From contig QXJR01000004.1 in assembly GCA_020975725.1 (NCBI GenBank), forward strand, positions 186,001 to 250,000: a stretch of 64,000 nt of DNA, written 5' to 3'. This document shows, piece after piece, positions 22,997 to 33,025 of this stretch. The translations under genes were made by a program, and so were the position numbers. How positions within the stretch are numbered: the first letter of the stretch is position 1; every line of letters starts with the position of its first letter. The notes beneath the pieces were generated by a model that saw only the letters and a program-made list of their open reading frames with translations, made no database searches and was not told the origin of the DNA. This stretch comes from Picocystis sp. L7. Lineage: Eukaryota > Chlorophyta > Picocystophyceae > Picocystales > Picocystaceae.

Positions 22997-23469
22997 GTGT
23001 TCGGAAGAAACGGAAGAAACACGAGGGAGGTATGCTCCCGTGGGAAACAAACTATTCAGAAGGACAAAGCGTCCGATCACGACCACGTGGTCGTATCACC
23101 CGACTACACCCTCCTACATGGAAAAAAGAGTTCGTACGACAAGGAGTCTTTTTGTTCGTTTCTGAATCGTTGGGAATTGGACAAGGGTACGGTTCTACTC
23201 TTCGACAACACAAAGTTCCATCGTTCAAAAGTCGCGCACCAAATCGCGAGGGAAAGAGTTTGGACGTTTTTGATCATACTGTCCTACTTTCCATGGTGCA
23301 ACGCCGTCGAAAGTGTGGTCTCAATCGTGAAGAGGCACTAGTACGCCTTTCAAGCCACGGACGACGCCTTTCGATCCGTGCCAAGAGAGCACCTACAAGC
23401 TTTTCTTCGGCAAAGTTGGTCGATGCAATGCATGCCACATACGTGAAGAATCTGCTAGAAAGATAGGGG
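22997..23469 (+). pseudogene. IS630/Tc1-Mariner (DDE_3) transposase, C-terminal part, broken
   Basis: The translation holds VLLFDNTKFHRSKVAHQIAR, corresponding to the second catalytic Asp block (family form LDNxxxHxSK), then about 30 residues on WCNAVESVVSIVKRH, corresponding to the PYSPxxNPIE block with the third acidic residue followed by SIVKRH. A further stretch (FQATDDAFRSVPREHLQAFL) matches the family tail after one stop. The first catalytic Asp region is not found upstream. Confidence 0.7.
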
Positions 23470-23479
23470 ACCCTCTATC

Positions 23480-24950
23480 ACATGGACCACGACAACGTCT
23501 CGAAGGCACCGGTCAGCGAAAAGCGAAAGCGCCCGTACTCCATCCGAAAAATCGAAGATCGGAAGACCACACAAGTGACCGTCGTCAAGTGCGCGTTGGG
23601 CGGTGCAGTGTACGGGAGGTCCATCCAAAGAAAACGTCAGGCGGGCCGTTTGTCTCCGGGTCATCGCGTAGCCCAAACGCATGCATTCGGCCTGCGTGTG
23701 TTTGAACTTGTTGCTTTGGTAAACCTCTCACGGCGCGGGCACATGCAATTTGAGCGACGGGAACGTGCCCAACGCGTTCGATCAAACGTTTCTTCACCAA
23801 TCGATGTTGGGTGTGAGCAGGAGGCACAAAACGTCCGCAAAGATCGACGCGTTCCGTGACAGACACCCTGATCCGTGCGTCATAGTCGACGCATGCGAAC
23901 GGGACGCGAGAGACAGCAAGCTTCACACGTTCGGTGCCATCAAGTGCTTGACCGACCTCAAAACCCACCACGTGGCGGGACGGACGCGTTGGACCACCTA
24001 GTGGGTCTACCTGATGGCGATCAAGTAATGATTACAAACGATGTTCCCTTCCTCGGAATGCAAAAAAGCCACCAAGGCGTTGGTGAACCGTTTGCCCAAC
24101 TTGACCCTCCTAGAAGACCCTTGCGTCCTTCGGGATGCCATGCCTCCCAATTTGGCATTGGAGATTTGATGTCGGAGTCGGACAGAACCTCCGTGTGCGT
24201 TCCTTTCCAACGGCCTAGGAACACCGCAAAAACCATAGGTTCTTCCCTCGTTTGTTTGGGACCGCACGACGTGGGCATGAGAATCGACCTGGAAAGGTCA
24301 AACATCTTGTATCGCTTTTGACGCGATGGGTGCAACCGCTGGTGGATGGTTCTTTCGAGGCGTCAATATTACATGGAATCGGGAACCCTAAGTTCGTCGC
24401 TTGATAAACACGATAGGTCGTCAACTCGGCTTTGCAAACGCTCTCCCAAACCTCTGCCAAGGGCGCGAACTTCGATGCGTTCCTTCGGTACGTGCAAGCG
24501 ATGAAAGCCAGCTACACGTGCCTTTGGTCGACATACACGAGAAGCAAATGGACCGACCGAGCATTGCGCTTGTACAGAGGAAACAAGCGCACGTTCACCA
24601 AACTCTTCCATTGCATGCAGACGGCCATCGCAAAGGACAAGACGTTGAAAGTGTCCTACGGGCCGCTTAAATTTGTATGCAATGGACAAAGCAAGGTATG
24701 CGTGCCGACGAGTCTCGCTTTCAAGGAAGGTGTGGGTTGTTTCTACATGCGCCACCCGGACGAGTTTCGGATGACGGTCCTCCATCACGAGATGCCCGCA
24801 TTTATGAAAGGGTTTGGAAGGTGCAACACGAAACATAGGGCGCGAGACTTGCAATGGTGCTATTCTACCAACCAGACGAAATGCACCTTCGTCAATCGGG
24901 GTCACAACACCACGATCAACATCGTGAATTGCATGCTCTGAAAGCGGCCC
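23480..24950 (+). pseudogene. Fanzor-like (TnpB/RuvC-type) nuclease relic, copy B
   Basis: Broken into several frames. About 24270-24320: VGMRIDLERSNILYRF, the RuvC-I region. About 24350-24400: RRQYYMESGTLSSS, a family landmark after RuvC-I. 24432-24941 gives the longest open piece: WTDRALRLYRGNKRTFTKL, KTLKVSYG, CVPTSLAFKEG, DEFRMTVLHHE (RuvC-II with its Glu), then LQWCYSTNQTKCTFVNRGHN and TINIVNC, the zinc-finger-like and RuvC-III region (family form NRDxNAAxNI). This is the most complete of three copies in the window. Confidence 0.65.
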
Positions 24951-25236
24951 GGGGTCTGGTGTCGGTCGGATGGAAATGCGGTTACAAAAATGGATTGGAC
25001 ATTGGATACCCATACGCAGCCAAGGTTGTGGATCTTGAACAAAACCCAGAAGGCCTTACCCGATGCGAGGTCTACGATGTAGGAATGTCGAACCCATGGC
25101 TTGCGGGTTTCGGGAAACGTGCATGCATTTCCTCTTCCTTTGATACACGAATGGTCAAGGCCAAGGTGTCCTATTATTCCCTTGGCCCAGGGTACAAAAA
25201 ATCTTGAAATTATTCTTAATATGTTTGGTCAATGCT

Positions 25237-27609
25237 TTACGTGTGGACTTCTGGAATGCGCAAGAACAATGGGAGCTTGCTCAGCGGAGCATGTAAGTTT
25301 CTCAGCCACTGTCTTCCTTCGTAAATGATATCTGGTTCTGCAACATCTTTCCAACGCCCTTCTGTCAGATAAACATCCCGTGATCGTCTGCCTTTTTCGA
25401 CAACTGGTGCAACAATCATGTCTTGCCCTACTGCAAACTGATCGAAAATGTGGAATGTTTCTTCATCTTCTGGATCTAGCCACCACATGGGTCTACAAAT
25501 GGGTTCAAGTGCATGGGTGGCATTGTGCGCTAAATCCTTGATTCTTTCGATGGCTTTTCGGCGAATGCCCAGTGCCTCTGTGCAAAGTCGATCAGCTTTA
25601 CTGGACAAGTCCCACGGAGCAATCGAGAACTGAACTGCCGGCATCAATGCGTTGGCTTGTGCCCATCTTACCATCAGCTCAATGTCCGGCTTTCTACCAA
25701 AGTAGGCATTCCCACCCACCATATCTGGTAGGCAGTACGGGTAGCCAAGCAAGCCCGATGTGAGCAGCGTGGGGATGAGACTTTGCAGTCCATTGCCAAT
25801 ATCCCATGTGCTGAACCTGTCGCCCATCCTCATCATAAGAGGTAGAGACTGTGTCCTGTGTCCAGTTCTCACTTCGGCAATTTCAAAGCGAGAACACACA
25901 CGCTCAATGTAAAGTCGTGTGTAGTCTGTGGGATGAATCACTGGTGCATAGGTTTGGAAGTTCGGAGGCAGAAAACATGGTTCTCCAGCATCGAACTTGA
26001 AACCGTCAATATTGTGTTTGACTTGAAGGGCTTGTAAACGACCTACAAACCATTCTGTGGCAGCAGGATTGGTGACGTCCAGAGCCACAACAGGCTCCTT
26101 GTTCCACCACTTTATGAAACCTGGCTTGAGACCCATCCACTGATTTTCTGCTTTGACAAAAAATCCTCTCGGTGCGCCTTCCTTGTATGCTTCGCTCTCT
26201 TCTTCAACAAATGGCATCACCCACAGTGTCACCAGAAAGCCATCCTTATGAAGCTTCTCCACCATTTGATCTACCTCAGGGAATTTCTTCTCATCGAATT
26301 CAAGGTCTCCATACCTTTTCTGCCACTTGTCATCAATTTCCATCACACTTCTCTCAAGTCCTCTCTCCACAATCTCTGACGCATACTGAAGGACCTTTCT
26401 CTGGTCAACAGATGCATGATATCTGGCCCATGTGGTCCATATGGGTTTCTCCACCATTGCCGACGGTGGAGCTCTTGAGGGCTTCGGCAGCGTCTTCAAC
26501 GCCACTTCTGCTGCAGTTTTGACGTTCTCAAGTGCACACAGGGCGAATCGCACTCGAATTCTCCGTTGCATAACCTGCTGCTCTGTGTCATCGAAACTCA
26601 CTCCCCAACTGGAGGGCTTCCAGTCCAAAAGAGGGTGTGTCACGTTGCTTCCCTTGTAACTCCCTCTAGCCTGTATTCTGAGGAGCCCATCTCCTTTCCC
26701 ATACAGCAGGCTTGACCACGATCCACTCGTCACAGGAAGATACTGAAGCTTGAAGTTCTGTACCCCAACACCCCATGTTCTCCTCCGGGGACTTGGTGCA
26801 TTCAGGCCCACGTGCAGATAGGGAGTTTCTGGGTCTGCCATGGCCAAGAGTCCAGATGAGGCCATCCAGTGGGGGGATAAGAGTGTGTTGAGCCCGTTTG
26901 GGCCGTTGTCAAATGGGTAGTACGGTCCAATTTCCCAACAACCCTTGTTCAGAGGCCAGTGTTGTTTCATGAGGTGTCCACCTCCGAACCACTGCCCAGA
27001 AGCTTCAAGATCCAAAGTCACCTCTGCACACCCTTCGTGCATTTCGCTAAGGTCTTCTGGTACGGTGAATTCGAAGAGGAACCCGTCTCGAAGTCCCTCG
27101 GCCCAATCTCGGTGCTCGTTTCCGATGGCCGAGGGCAGAATGATTCTCAGTTGTGCGCAATTCCCCCAGCGTACGTCCACCTGCCCTCTATTGACGAAGC
27201 TTTTGACAACAACGAAGTTTTTAGTAGCACCTTGAGGCAGCGTCAGTTTGGCCTTCGCGACCGCTTTCTCGAGGACGCTCGTCCCCATGCTTCGGTTTTC
27301 CCTCCGATAGAGGATCATCCTTCCATCTTCGTGAAGGCAGAGCCTGCAGTGGCTCTGCAAGACGTCAAGTCTACCTTCCTTACGATCCACGAGCACACGC
27401 AAGTTTCCTGCGTCGGTGACGACGCTGTCCGGCACCGCTCCTTCTCGTGACGGTGGCACTACGTCTCTGGTGTTCCTGCGCTTTTCCACGGCGACCTCGG
27501 CGGCCCTGGTCCCCCTCCTCGGCCCTTTCCTCGCGTGTGGCGAGGCCGTGCACCTCACCACCGACGCCGCACCGCGTGCATGTGTCCTTGTCGTCCCACA
27601 GGCGCGCAT
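25237..27609 (-). CDS. GH31 glycoside hydrolase, MYORG/alpha-galactosidase-like
   Basis: 790 residues. The N-terminal 40 residues are rich in Arg, Ala, Ser and Thr without acidic residues, consistent with a plastid transit peptide. A beta-sandwich domain follows (SGQWFGGGHLMKQHWPLN), then the catalytic barrel: KPIWTTWARYH, ERSVMEIDDKWQ, nucleophile region NIDGFKFDAGEPCF, acid/base region MMRMGDRFSTWDIG, and PDMVGGNAYFGRKPDIEL. This order fits the MYORG/SITS branch of GH31, where the animal enzyme acts as an alpha-galactosidase. Substrate here is unknown. No intron is required. Confidence 0.88.
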   Translation of the reverse strand: MRACGTTRTHARGAASVVRCTASPHARKGPRRGTRAAEVAVEKRRNTRDVVPPSREGAVPDSVVTDAGNLRVLVDRKEGRLDVLQSHCRLCLHEDGRMILYRRENRSMGTSVLEKAVAKAKLTLPQGATKNFVVVKSFVNRGQVDVRWGNCAQLRIILPSAIGNEHRDWAEGLRDGFLFEFTVPEDLSEMHEGCAEVTLDLEASGQWFGGGHLMKQHWPLNKGCWEIGPYYPFDNGPNGLNTLLSPHWMASSGLLAMADPETPYLHVGLNAPSPRRRTWGVGVQNFKLQYLPVTSGSWSSLLYGKGDGLLRIQARGSYKGSNVTHPLLDWKPSSWGVSFDDTEQQVMQRRIRVRFALCALENVKTAAEVALKTLPKPSRAPPSAMVEKPIWTTWARYHASVDQRKVLQYASEIVERGLERSVMEIDDKWQKRYGDLEFDEKKFPEVDQMVEKLHKDGFLVTLWVMPFVEEESEAYKEGAPRGFFVKAENQWMGLKPGFIKWWNKEPVVALDVTNPAATEWFVGRLQALQVKHNIDGFKFDAGEPCFLPPNFQTYAPVIHPTDYTRLYIERVCSRFEIAEVRTGHRTQSLPLMMRMGDRFSTWDIGNGLQSLIPTLLTSGLLGYPYCLPDMVGGNAYFGRKPDIELMVRWAQANALMPAVQFSIAPWDLSSKADRLCTEALGIRRKAIERIKDLAHNATHALEPICRPMWWLDPEDEETFHIFDQFAVGQDMIVAPVVEKGRRSRDVYLTEGRWKDVAEPDIIYEGRQWLRNLHAPLSKLPLFLRIPEVHT

Positions 27610-28463
27610 GTGGTCGTCGGCTCGTGCGTTTCAATCGCGCTTCGCTCCAAAAACGAAGCACGGTTTCTTGTCAATTCGTTCCGGAACGCCCGCCAGTGAC
27701 AAGGCTCTGGCAGGGAAGCCGACCCCCGGAATCGGGGAAGAAGGGAAACGCCGAAGAGGAATGGTGGGGGAGAGTATCCAGAGCCTCGACGGCCGATGGG
27801 CACGTGGGGTTTTCCGCCGCAGGGGGGAGGGAGGTCCCCGGACGGATATATCCTCTGCGGGAAGTGTCCGACGGCTTCGCTTCGGATTGGACACATGTCC
27901 GAAGCCGACTTCGGTCTCCCAACGCGACCCGAGGAGGTGTTTTCCCCGTCCCAACCGACCAATCGGGGTTGTCCGTCCCTTGGAAGGACCTAGGTCGATC
28001 TATCCCAGCCCCGTCTGACGTGGCACGTCCTGCTTGCAGAAGGCACCGAAGAACGAACCAAAGGCGTGTCTCATGGGGGAAAATCCGGTCCACCGGTCAA
28101 ACGAAAGGGGAAGGACCCCACACGTGCTCCAACTACAGTCCAACCGTACAAGGGGTGTGCCTGAGCTTGCGATCGGTCCAACCACCCAGCCGAAAAGCCC
28201 TACGGGTCAGACCCCGGTCTACCCGGGATCCTCCTTCCGATCGAACCGATCGAATGGACGTGGGAAGACTGAACTGGGGCAGCCACGTCCTCCAAACTTT
28301 CTACACGTGGTCAAAAATATCTCAAAAATGGAAACGGGGGGGGCTCTCCCATCGATCATCCAGGGTCCTTCACCGCCGGGTGTACCAACCCGCAGGTTTC
28401 GAGGCCAGGTGCAATGGTCGGAGTGCCAGACGGGACGCCTGACCGTTCGATTTCAGATTGCAC
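27610..28463. other. Intergenic, GC-rich, no gene supported
   Basis: Between the GH31 start and the TTC4 stop. A long plus-strand ORF (27447-28442) overlaps the GH31 5' end antisense and has no domain or normal composition, so it is not called. Several GATC palindromes occur, for example CCGATCGAACCGATCGAAT near 28236. The GH31 promoter must lie here. Confidence 0.45.
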
Positions 28464-29756
28464 TCAGGTGTAAGGCAAAGGTTCGTGCCATTCCCCTTCC
28501 AAGAAACGGGTGGCGAATTCTGAGCCCCGCGAGAGGGCGTAGAAGACCGCAGCACCTGGAACCACGTGGCCTTCTCGAGTCAACACGTCCACCAGCGCAA
28601 GAGTGGGATCCGCGCGCACCATGGTATGACCTCTTGTTTCACGGGCTGAAAATGTGGCATTGGCAAACCCCGTCGCAAAGGCCTCCACCAATGCATCCGT
28701 GCCCAGCGGAGGGGCACACGCTTCCACCTGATAGTACAGATCGACCCTGTCGCGTGTGTATTCCCCGTGACTATCCCAAGGCAGTGGTGGTGCGTTGGGA
28801 TCGTACAGGACATCGAGCTGGTCCGATAGGACGGCGTCCTCCGGTACGTCTTCTAACAAATCACTCTGCTGGGTCTCCGGATACAGTACCAACATAGGAA
28901 ACAAGAGCTTGCCATCCTCTCCCATCCGGATGACACGTCCGTGGCTCAAGCTTCGATGCTGGTAAGGTCCCACACGGAGTCCGCGAGCGTGCAGAGCCGA
29001 CACCAGCGTCATCGCGGGACGGCGCGTGGCAGCGGCGTCGGTCCTGGAGCGCTCCTCCACGGCTTGCAATTGCCTCCGCCTCGCCTCCACTTTCCGCTGC
29101 AGCTTGTCCAAATCGACGGATTCCGGTTCTAAGGTCTTGGCATACGAGACCGTCGCTTCGGCTTCGTCCAAGCGATCCAAAGCTAGTGCTGCCCTGGCGG
29201 CTCGGTAAGCCGCTTTGACGTTCTTCTCGTCCAGGGACATGGCTTCCCTGGCGTCCTTCAACGCCTTGGCGTAGTTTTCCAAGAGAAGATGCACCTGAGC
29301 ACGATTGCTGTAGTAGACTGCGTTGGCCTTGGGGTCCGGATGCCGACACATGATCGCCTTGGTGTACTTTTCGAGCGGCACGCGAAAGTAGAACTTTCCT
29401 TTCCGCTTGGCATCTTGCAGTGCGGCGTTGCCGTCTTCCTTGTAATTCTCCGCGTCTACCACTGGATCGTCGACCATCAGCGCTCGGATGGCGGCCACGT
29501 CCGGATGCGATTCATCGGCTTCCTCCGGCAGTTGATCCCAGAACAGGATCGGCAAGCTCGGATCGAACGGATTCTCTTTGTTCTTCCGTTTGGCTTCGGC
29601 TTCGATCTCTTGCCACGGTCGGTGGTCTTTCTTCTTGAAGGCATTCCACGGTCGGAGCTTCTTCCGCTCTTCTGGCGTGAAGTCCATGTAATCCCACGCC
29701 TCCTCGTCTCCCTCCAGCTCCGCTTCGATGGACGCACCGGTGTCGGATGGGGCCAT
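28464..29756 (-). CDS. TTC4: TTC4/Cns1 Hsp90-Hsp70 co-chaperone
   Basis: 430 residues. An acidic N-terminal region has the motif WDYMDFTPEERKKLRPWNAF. A three-repeat TPR clamp lies at about 105-225 (ENYKEDGNAALQ, AVYYSNRAQVHLLLENYAKA, VKAAYRAARAALAL), and the C-terminal Cns1/TTC4 wheel domain at about 265-430 (PMLVLYPETQQSDLL, WDSHGEYTRDRVDLYY). The family binds the EEVD tails of Hsp90 and Hsp70 and supports translation elongation factor folding. One uninterrupted exon. Head-to-head with an MFS gene, 129 bp between ATGs. Confidence 0.92.
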   Translation of the reverse strand: MAPSDTGASIEAELEGDEEAWDYMDFTPEERKKLRPWNAFKKKDHRPWQEIEAEAKRKNKENPFDPSLPILFWDQLPEEADESHPDVAAIRALMVDDPVVDAENYKEDGNAALQDAKRKGKFYFRVPLEKYTKAIMCRHPDPKANAVYYSNRAQVHLLLENYAKALKDAREAMSLDEKNVKAAYRAARAALALDRLDEAEATVSYAKTLEPESVDLDKLQRKVEARRRQLQAVEERSRTDAAATRRPAMTLVSALHARGLRVGPYQHRSLSHGRVIRMGEDGKLLFPMLVLYPETQQSDLLEDVPEDAVLSDQLDVLYDPNAPPLPWDSHGEYTRDRVDLYYQVEACAPPLGTDALVEAFATGFANATFSARETRGHTMVRADPTLALVDVLTREGHVVPGAAVFYALSRGSEFATRFLEGEWHEPLPYT

Positions 29757-29885
29757 GCTCCCTGGTCTGCGACTCCCTCGAGTGGAGATCCACTGGGAAG
29801 GATCTGAGGGTCAAGGTCCTCAGCTGGGGGGTGGTTGGGTCGGCCATGGACTCGAAGGACCTCCTCCCTCGCCTCCAGGTCGGAC

Positions 29886-31211
29886 ATGGAAGGGGACGCC
29901 GAAGCGACCGAAGGCGACCACAGAGATGGGACAGAGCTCTACGCGCCGTTCCAAGGCAACGTGAGAAAGGTGCAAGCCGTCCGTGGCTTGCGCATGGCGC
30001 TGTTCGGGATCCCAGTGGTGGTGGAATACCTGCAACGGAAAGGTATGGGAGTGGAGGACGTGTTCCACGTCAAAGCTGTGCATTCGCTAGCTTTCGTCCT
30101 GCTGGAATTGCCGGCCGGATACGTGTCCGATAGGTTCGGTAGGAAGCCCGCCATCATTGTGAGCTGCGCATGCGGAGTGCTCTACTGGACAGCAATGGGG
30201 GCAGCGGACACCAAACGACAGTTCCAAGCCGCACAGTTCCTGCTCGGAATGTCAGATTCCTTGTTCTCGGGAACGGACGCTGCGGTATTGTACGAGAGCT
30301 TGGATAAATGCGGGAACAAGGCAAAGGCATTGCATGGAGAATCGCAAGCAGTATTCATAGCACAAGCCACCGAAACATTGGCGTCTATCCTCGGAGGCTA
30401 TGTTGCATCACACGTATCGCTGAGGTCTACCATGTGGCTTACCTGTGTACCTTACACGTTTGCCATGGGGATTGCCTTGACCCTGGTGGAAACCAGTGGA
30501 TTCCGCGATCCTTCGCATGAGCGATACAGTTTATGGCATGCCATGGGTCAGAGTGCTCTGGACTTGGCAAAGGTCGTGAAGAAGGACCTCGTCAACCTAC
30601 AGTTGGGACCAGAAGTGCTTGCTGGAGTGCTTCTAGGTACTACCACGTACACAGCCGTCTGGCTCTTTCAACCCCTTTGGAAGAGGGCAGGTTTGGCGCT
30701 TAGCGTGTACGGTTGGGCATGGGCAGGCTTGAACTCATCCGTTGCAATAACTGCACTTACAGCGCCAGTCTTGGAGGCCTATTTTGGGACAAGGCAGGCC
30801 TTGATTTACTTGGGAATATGGGGTTGCATGTGCTACTTTCTTCTTGGAAGAGTCAAGGAGCACCTGGCTTTAGTACTTGTGGGATGTGCCCTATACTGGG
30901 TTCGAGGAGGTGGGGGGCCCATTGTTACCAACGCCATCAACAGGAAGGCCACCCCCACGCATCGAGCCAGCTTACTTTCGGCGCGAAGTATGCTCACGCA
31001 GGCATGTTTTTTAGCATGGGCACCAATCATTGGTTTTGTCTCTAGCACCATGGGCTTGAGCTGGGCATGTATGGTGACGGGTCTTGTACTTTCCTTGGGA
31101 GCATCAAGCATGCTAGTTTCCTTCACAGCACTTTGCCCGGACAACACGAAAACTGATCACAAAAGCATAGAAGACGGTGAGGCAGTCGGTTTGATTGAGA
31201 TGAGACATTGA
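29886..31211 (+). CDS. MFS transporter of bacterial drug-efflux-like type
   Basis: 441 residues from the ATG at 29886 (MEGDAEATEG); an upstream ATG at 29835 would add 17. About 12 hydrophobic segments. The loop 2-3 signature is GYVSDRFGRKPAII, and TM4-5 has SDSLFSGTDAAVLYESLDKC, as in bacterial MFS permeases of the tetracycline/multidrug-like group. Substrate unknown. The gene has no intron. It is divergent from TTC4 and convergent with GH47 (179 bp between stops). A bacterial origin by transfer is possible but untested. Confidence 0.8.
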   Translation: MEGDAEATEGDHRDGTELYAPFQGNVRKVQAVRGLRMALFGIPVVVEYLQRKGMGVEDVFHVKAVHSLAFVLLELPAGYVSDRFGRKPAIIVSCACGVLYWTAMGAADTKRQFQAAQFLLGMSDSLFSGTDAAVLYESLDKCGNKAKALHGESQAVFIAQATETLASILGGYVASHVSLRSTMWLTCVPYTFAMGIALTLVETSGFRDPSHERYSLWHAMGQSALDLAKVVKKDLVNLQLGPEVLAGVLLGTTTYTAVWLFQPLWKRAGLALSVYGWAWAGLNSSVAITALTAPVLEAYFGTRQALIYLGIWGCMCYFLLGRVKEHLALVLVGCALYWVRGGGGPIVTNAINRKATPTHRASLLSARSMLTQACFLAWAPIIGFVSSTMGLSWACMVTGLVLSLGASSMLVSFTALCPDNTKTDHKSIEDGEAVGLIEMRH

Positions 31212-31390
31212 TGGTTGACGAAGCTCAGTCACTGTATAGCAATCTCGCTCTGCGTTGGGAGATGATTCTTCTCCAACTCCACCAAATGAATTTCAGGGCA
31301 TTGGAACGCGGACAAAGAGTGCTGGTTGGAGCTGCTTCCACTGCGAGGCTGCAATACCACAAGGAAGTGCAGACCAATTCACACTTTTTA

Positions 31391-33025
31391 TTAAAGTCGC
31401 AGCGATTTTTCATCTCTACGAATGGGAAAAGGGTGTGCTTCGGTGTTGAAAACATACTCGTTCAAAGGAATCACATCGTTTGGACAAAAGATCAGGTAAA
31501 GGTACTTCAGGGTTTCCGCATAGAAAAAAGAGGGCGTGTAATCGTCTTTTTTCCCACTGGAAACATCTGCCAAGGTAGTGAAACCGCCTGTTTCAACCCG
31601 GGATGAATGATTCCAAGCCTTTGCCATTTCCCAGGCCCATTCTCGGTACATTGGGTCCCCAGTCCTCCTCCACAAATAGAACAAGCTTTCCACAACTTCG
31701 GGTCTCAAGTAATGGTGTGAGCTGAGAGTCTTCAATCTTCCTGACGAGAATGAAACAGAGTCAGCTGCCAGCTTTGTTGACTGCAATTGGTACATTTGCC
31801 AGCAAGTAAACGCGAGATCTTTGGCTACCTGCAGGTACTTTTCTGTTTTTCTACCCTCTGCACCCAGTGCAAGCATTCCAGGAACAAAGCAAGCCAAGTG
31901 GTGCATCTGTCCATCGGTGGATTTTGCATTTTCCTTTCTGTCGCCCAGGTAAACAAAACCTGTTCCAGTATCTTGCACTAGAAGATTCTCAATCATTGCG
32001 TCCATCGTAGCTTCCCACAGTAAACGATACCTCTGCATTGATTCTGACTTTCCACCATAAATCCAGAGTTTAATCAGGTATTCATAGAAAGAGTCCCCTC
32101 TTGGGCCCATGCTGAAAGAATTTCCAAAGCTCAATGAATTCCCGTCCATCTGAATCTCAACTGGTAAAAGAGCAGTGTTTCCCTCCCGGATTCTCTTCTC
32201 CAGTTCCTGAAGGAGGACTGTAAATCCCCTCGTTGCCGAATCCTTGAAGACACGTTGTTTTGTGATGTGGCTTAACTCGCTGTGCTCCAACAACTGTGTG
32301 CCGGCATCTGCAAGGCTCGTCGATTTTGCGTCTTTGGGGGACTCTCCGGGTCCCATTGCAAAGGCTGGCAACCCACTTGGGGTGGTATACGCATTCAGAA
32401 GCCATTCCCCCGTCTTTTCTGCAGCTTCCAAGAGGGCATGGTTAGGGCGCAAACTATAAGCAGATAACAAACCACCCAAGTTGCGTATTGTTGTCTCAAA
32501 CACAGATATCAGTGAGCTTCGTTCTAATGTATAGCTCTCGGCAATCCAGGCAACCCCTTGCTCAAATTCATCCTCCAGTCCGAACAAGATGAGACTATCC
32601 AGACTGTCTATTACCGTTGTCCCAATATTTCCAAACTTGTTGCCACATTTCATTGAAATTGGGAGCACTTCATCACAGCCGAAGGCATGCTTCTTGTATA
32701 CTGACCATGCCTCCTGGAACATAGATCGAATAGCTTGTCGCTTAGGCTCCCAGGCAAATTCAATGCTGTCCATTGGCTTAGGCTGCGACGGTAAGAAGAG
32801 TGAGTTTACCTTTTCCGGTTTCTTCTGCACATGCCTTGTTCTCCCTTTCAGCACTGCATTGTTGGTTTGCGAAACATTCAAAACACGATTCTTCTGCGGT
32901 AAGCTCGTATTTTTCCCGCTTCTTTCAAGGATTCCGTGCTGAAGATGTTTCAGTAGTAAGAACATGGTGGACGCCCAAGCCATCATCACTAACAAGGCAT
33001 ACGTCTTTGACTTGAGGCTTATCAT
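31391..33025 (-). CDS. GH47 class I alpha-1,2-mannosidase
   Basis: 544 residues from the ATG at 33025 (MISLKSKTYALLVMMAW). A short cytosolic tail and one hydrophobic segment at about residues 7-27 give a type II membrane topology for ER/Golgi. GH47 core: HAFGCDEVLPISMKCGNK, GTTVIDSLDSLILFGLEDEF, FETTIRNLGGLLSAY (catalytic Glu), LRPEVVESLFYLWRRTGDP and the closing NTEAHPFPI with the Ca2+-binding Thr. The enzyme trims Man9GlcNAc2 on N-glycoproteins for maturation or ER-associated degradation. The exact subgroup (ER Man1 versus Golgi Man1A) is not resolved. The stop overlaps an AATAAA on the minus strand. Confidence 0.92.
   Translation of the reverse strand: MISLKSKTYALLVMMAWASTMFLLLKHLQHGILERSGKNTSLPQKNRVLNVSQTNNAVLKGRTRHVQKKPEKVNSLFLPSQPKPMDSIEFAWEPKRQAIRSMFQEAWSVYKKHAFGCDEVLPISMKCGNKFGNIGTTVIDSLDSLILFGLEDEFEQGVAWIAESYTLERSSLISVFETTIRNLGGLLSAYSLRPNHALLEAAEKTGEWLLNAYTTPSGLPAFAMGPGESPKDAKSTSLADAGTQLLEHSELSHITKQRVFKDSATRGFTVLLQELEKRIREGNTALLPVEIQMDGNSLSFGNSFSMGPRGDSFYEYLIKLWIYGGKSESMQRYRLLWEATMDAMIENLLVQDTGTGFVYLGDRKENAKSTDGQMHHLACFVPGMLALGAEGRKTEKYLQVAKDLAFTCWQMYQLQSTKLAADSVSFSSGRLKTLSSHHYLRPEVVESLFYLWRRTGDPMYREWAWEMAKAWNHSSRVETGGFTTLADVSSGKKDDYTPSFFYAETLKYLYLIFCPNDVIPLNEYVFNTEAHPFPIRRDEKSLRL

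Larger units (their letters stand above)
22960..24960 (+). mobile_element. Decayed Mariner/IS630-type DNA transposon carrying a Fanzor-like gene
   Basis: Two coding relics follow each other on the plus strand: a DDE transposase tail (22997-23469), then a Fanzor-like nuclease (about 23480-24950). Fanzor genes are known as passengers of Mariner/Tc1 and other eukaryotic DNA transposons. Both parts are heavily broken. I could not define terminal inverted repeats by eye, so the limits are approximate. The N-terminal half of the transposase is not seen. Confidence 0.6.

Noticed and set aside
27447-28442. 331-residue plus-strand ORF
   Set aside because: Begins antisense to the GH31 gene, Arg/Pro/Ser-rich with no domain; GC-rich sequence gives long chance frames.
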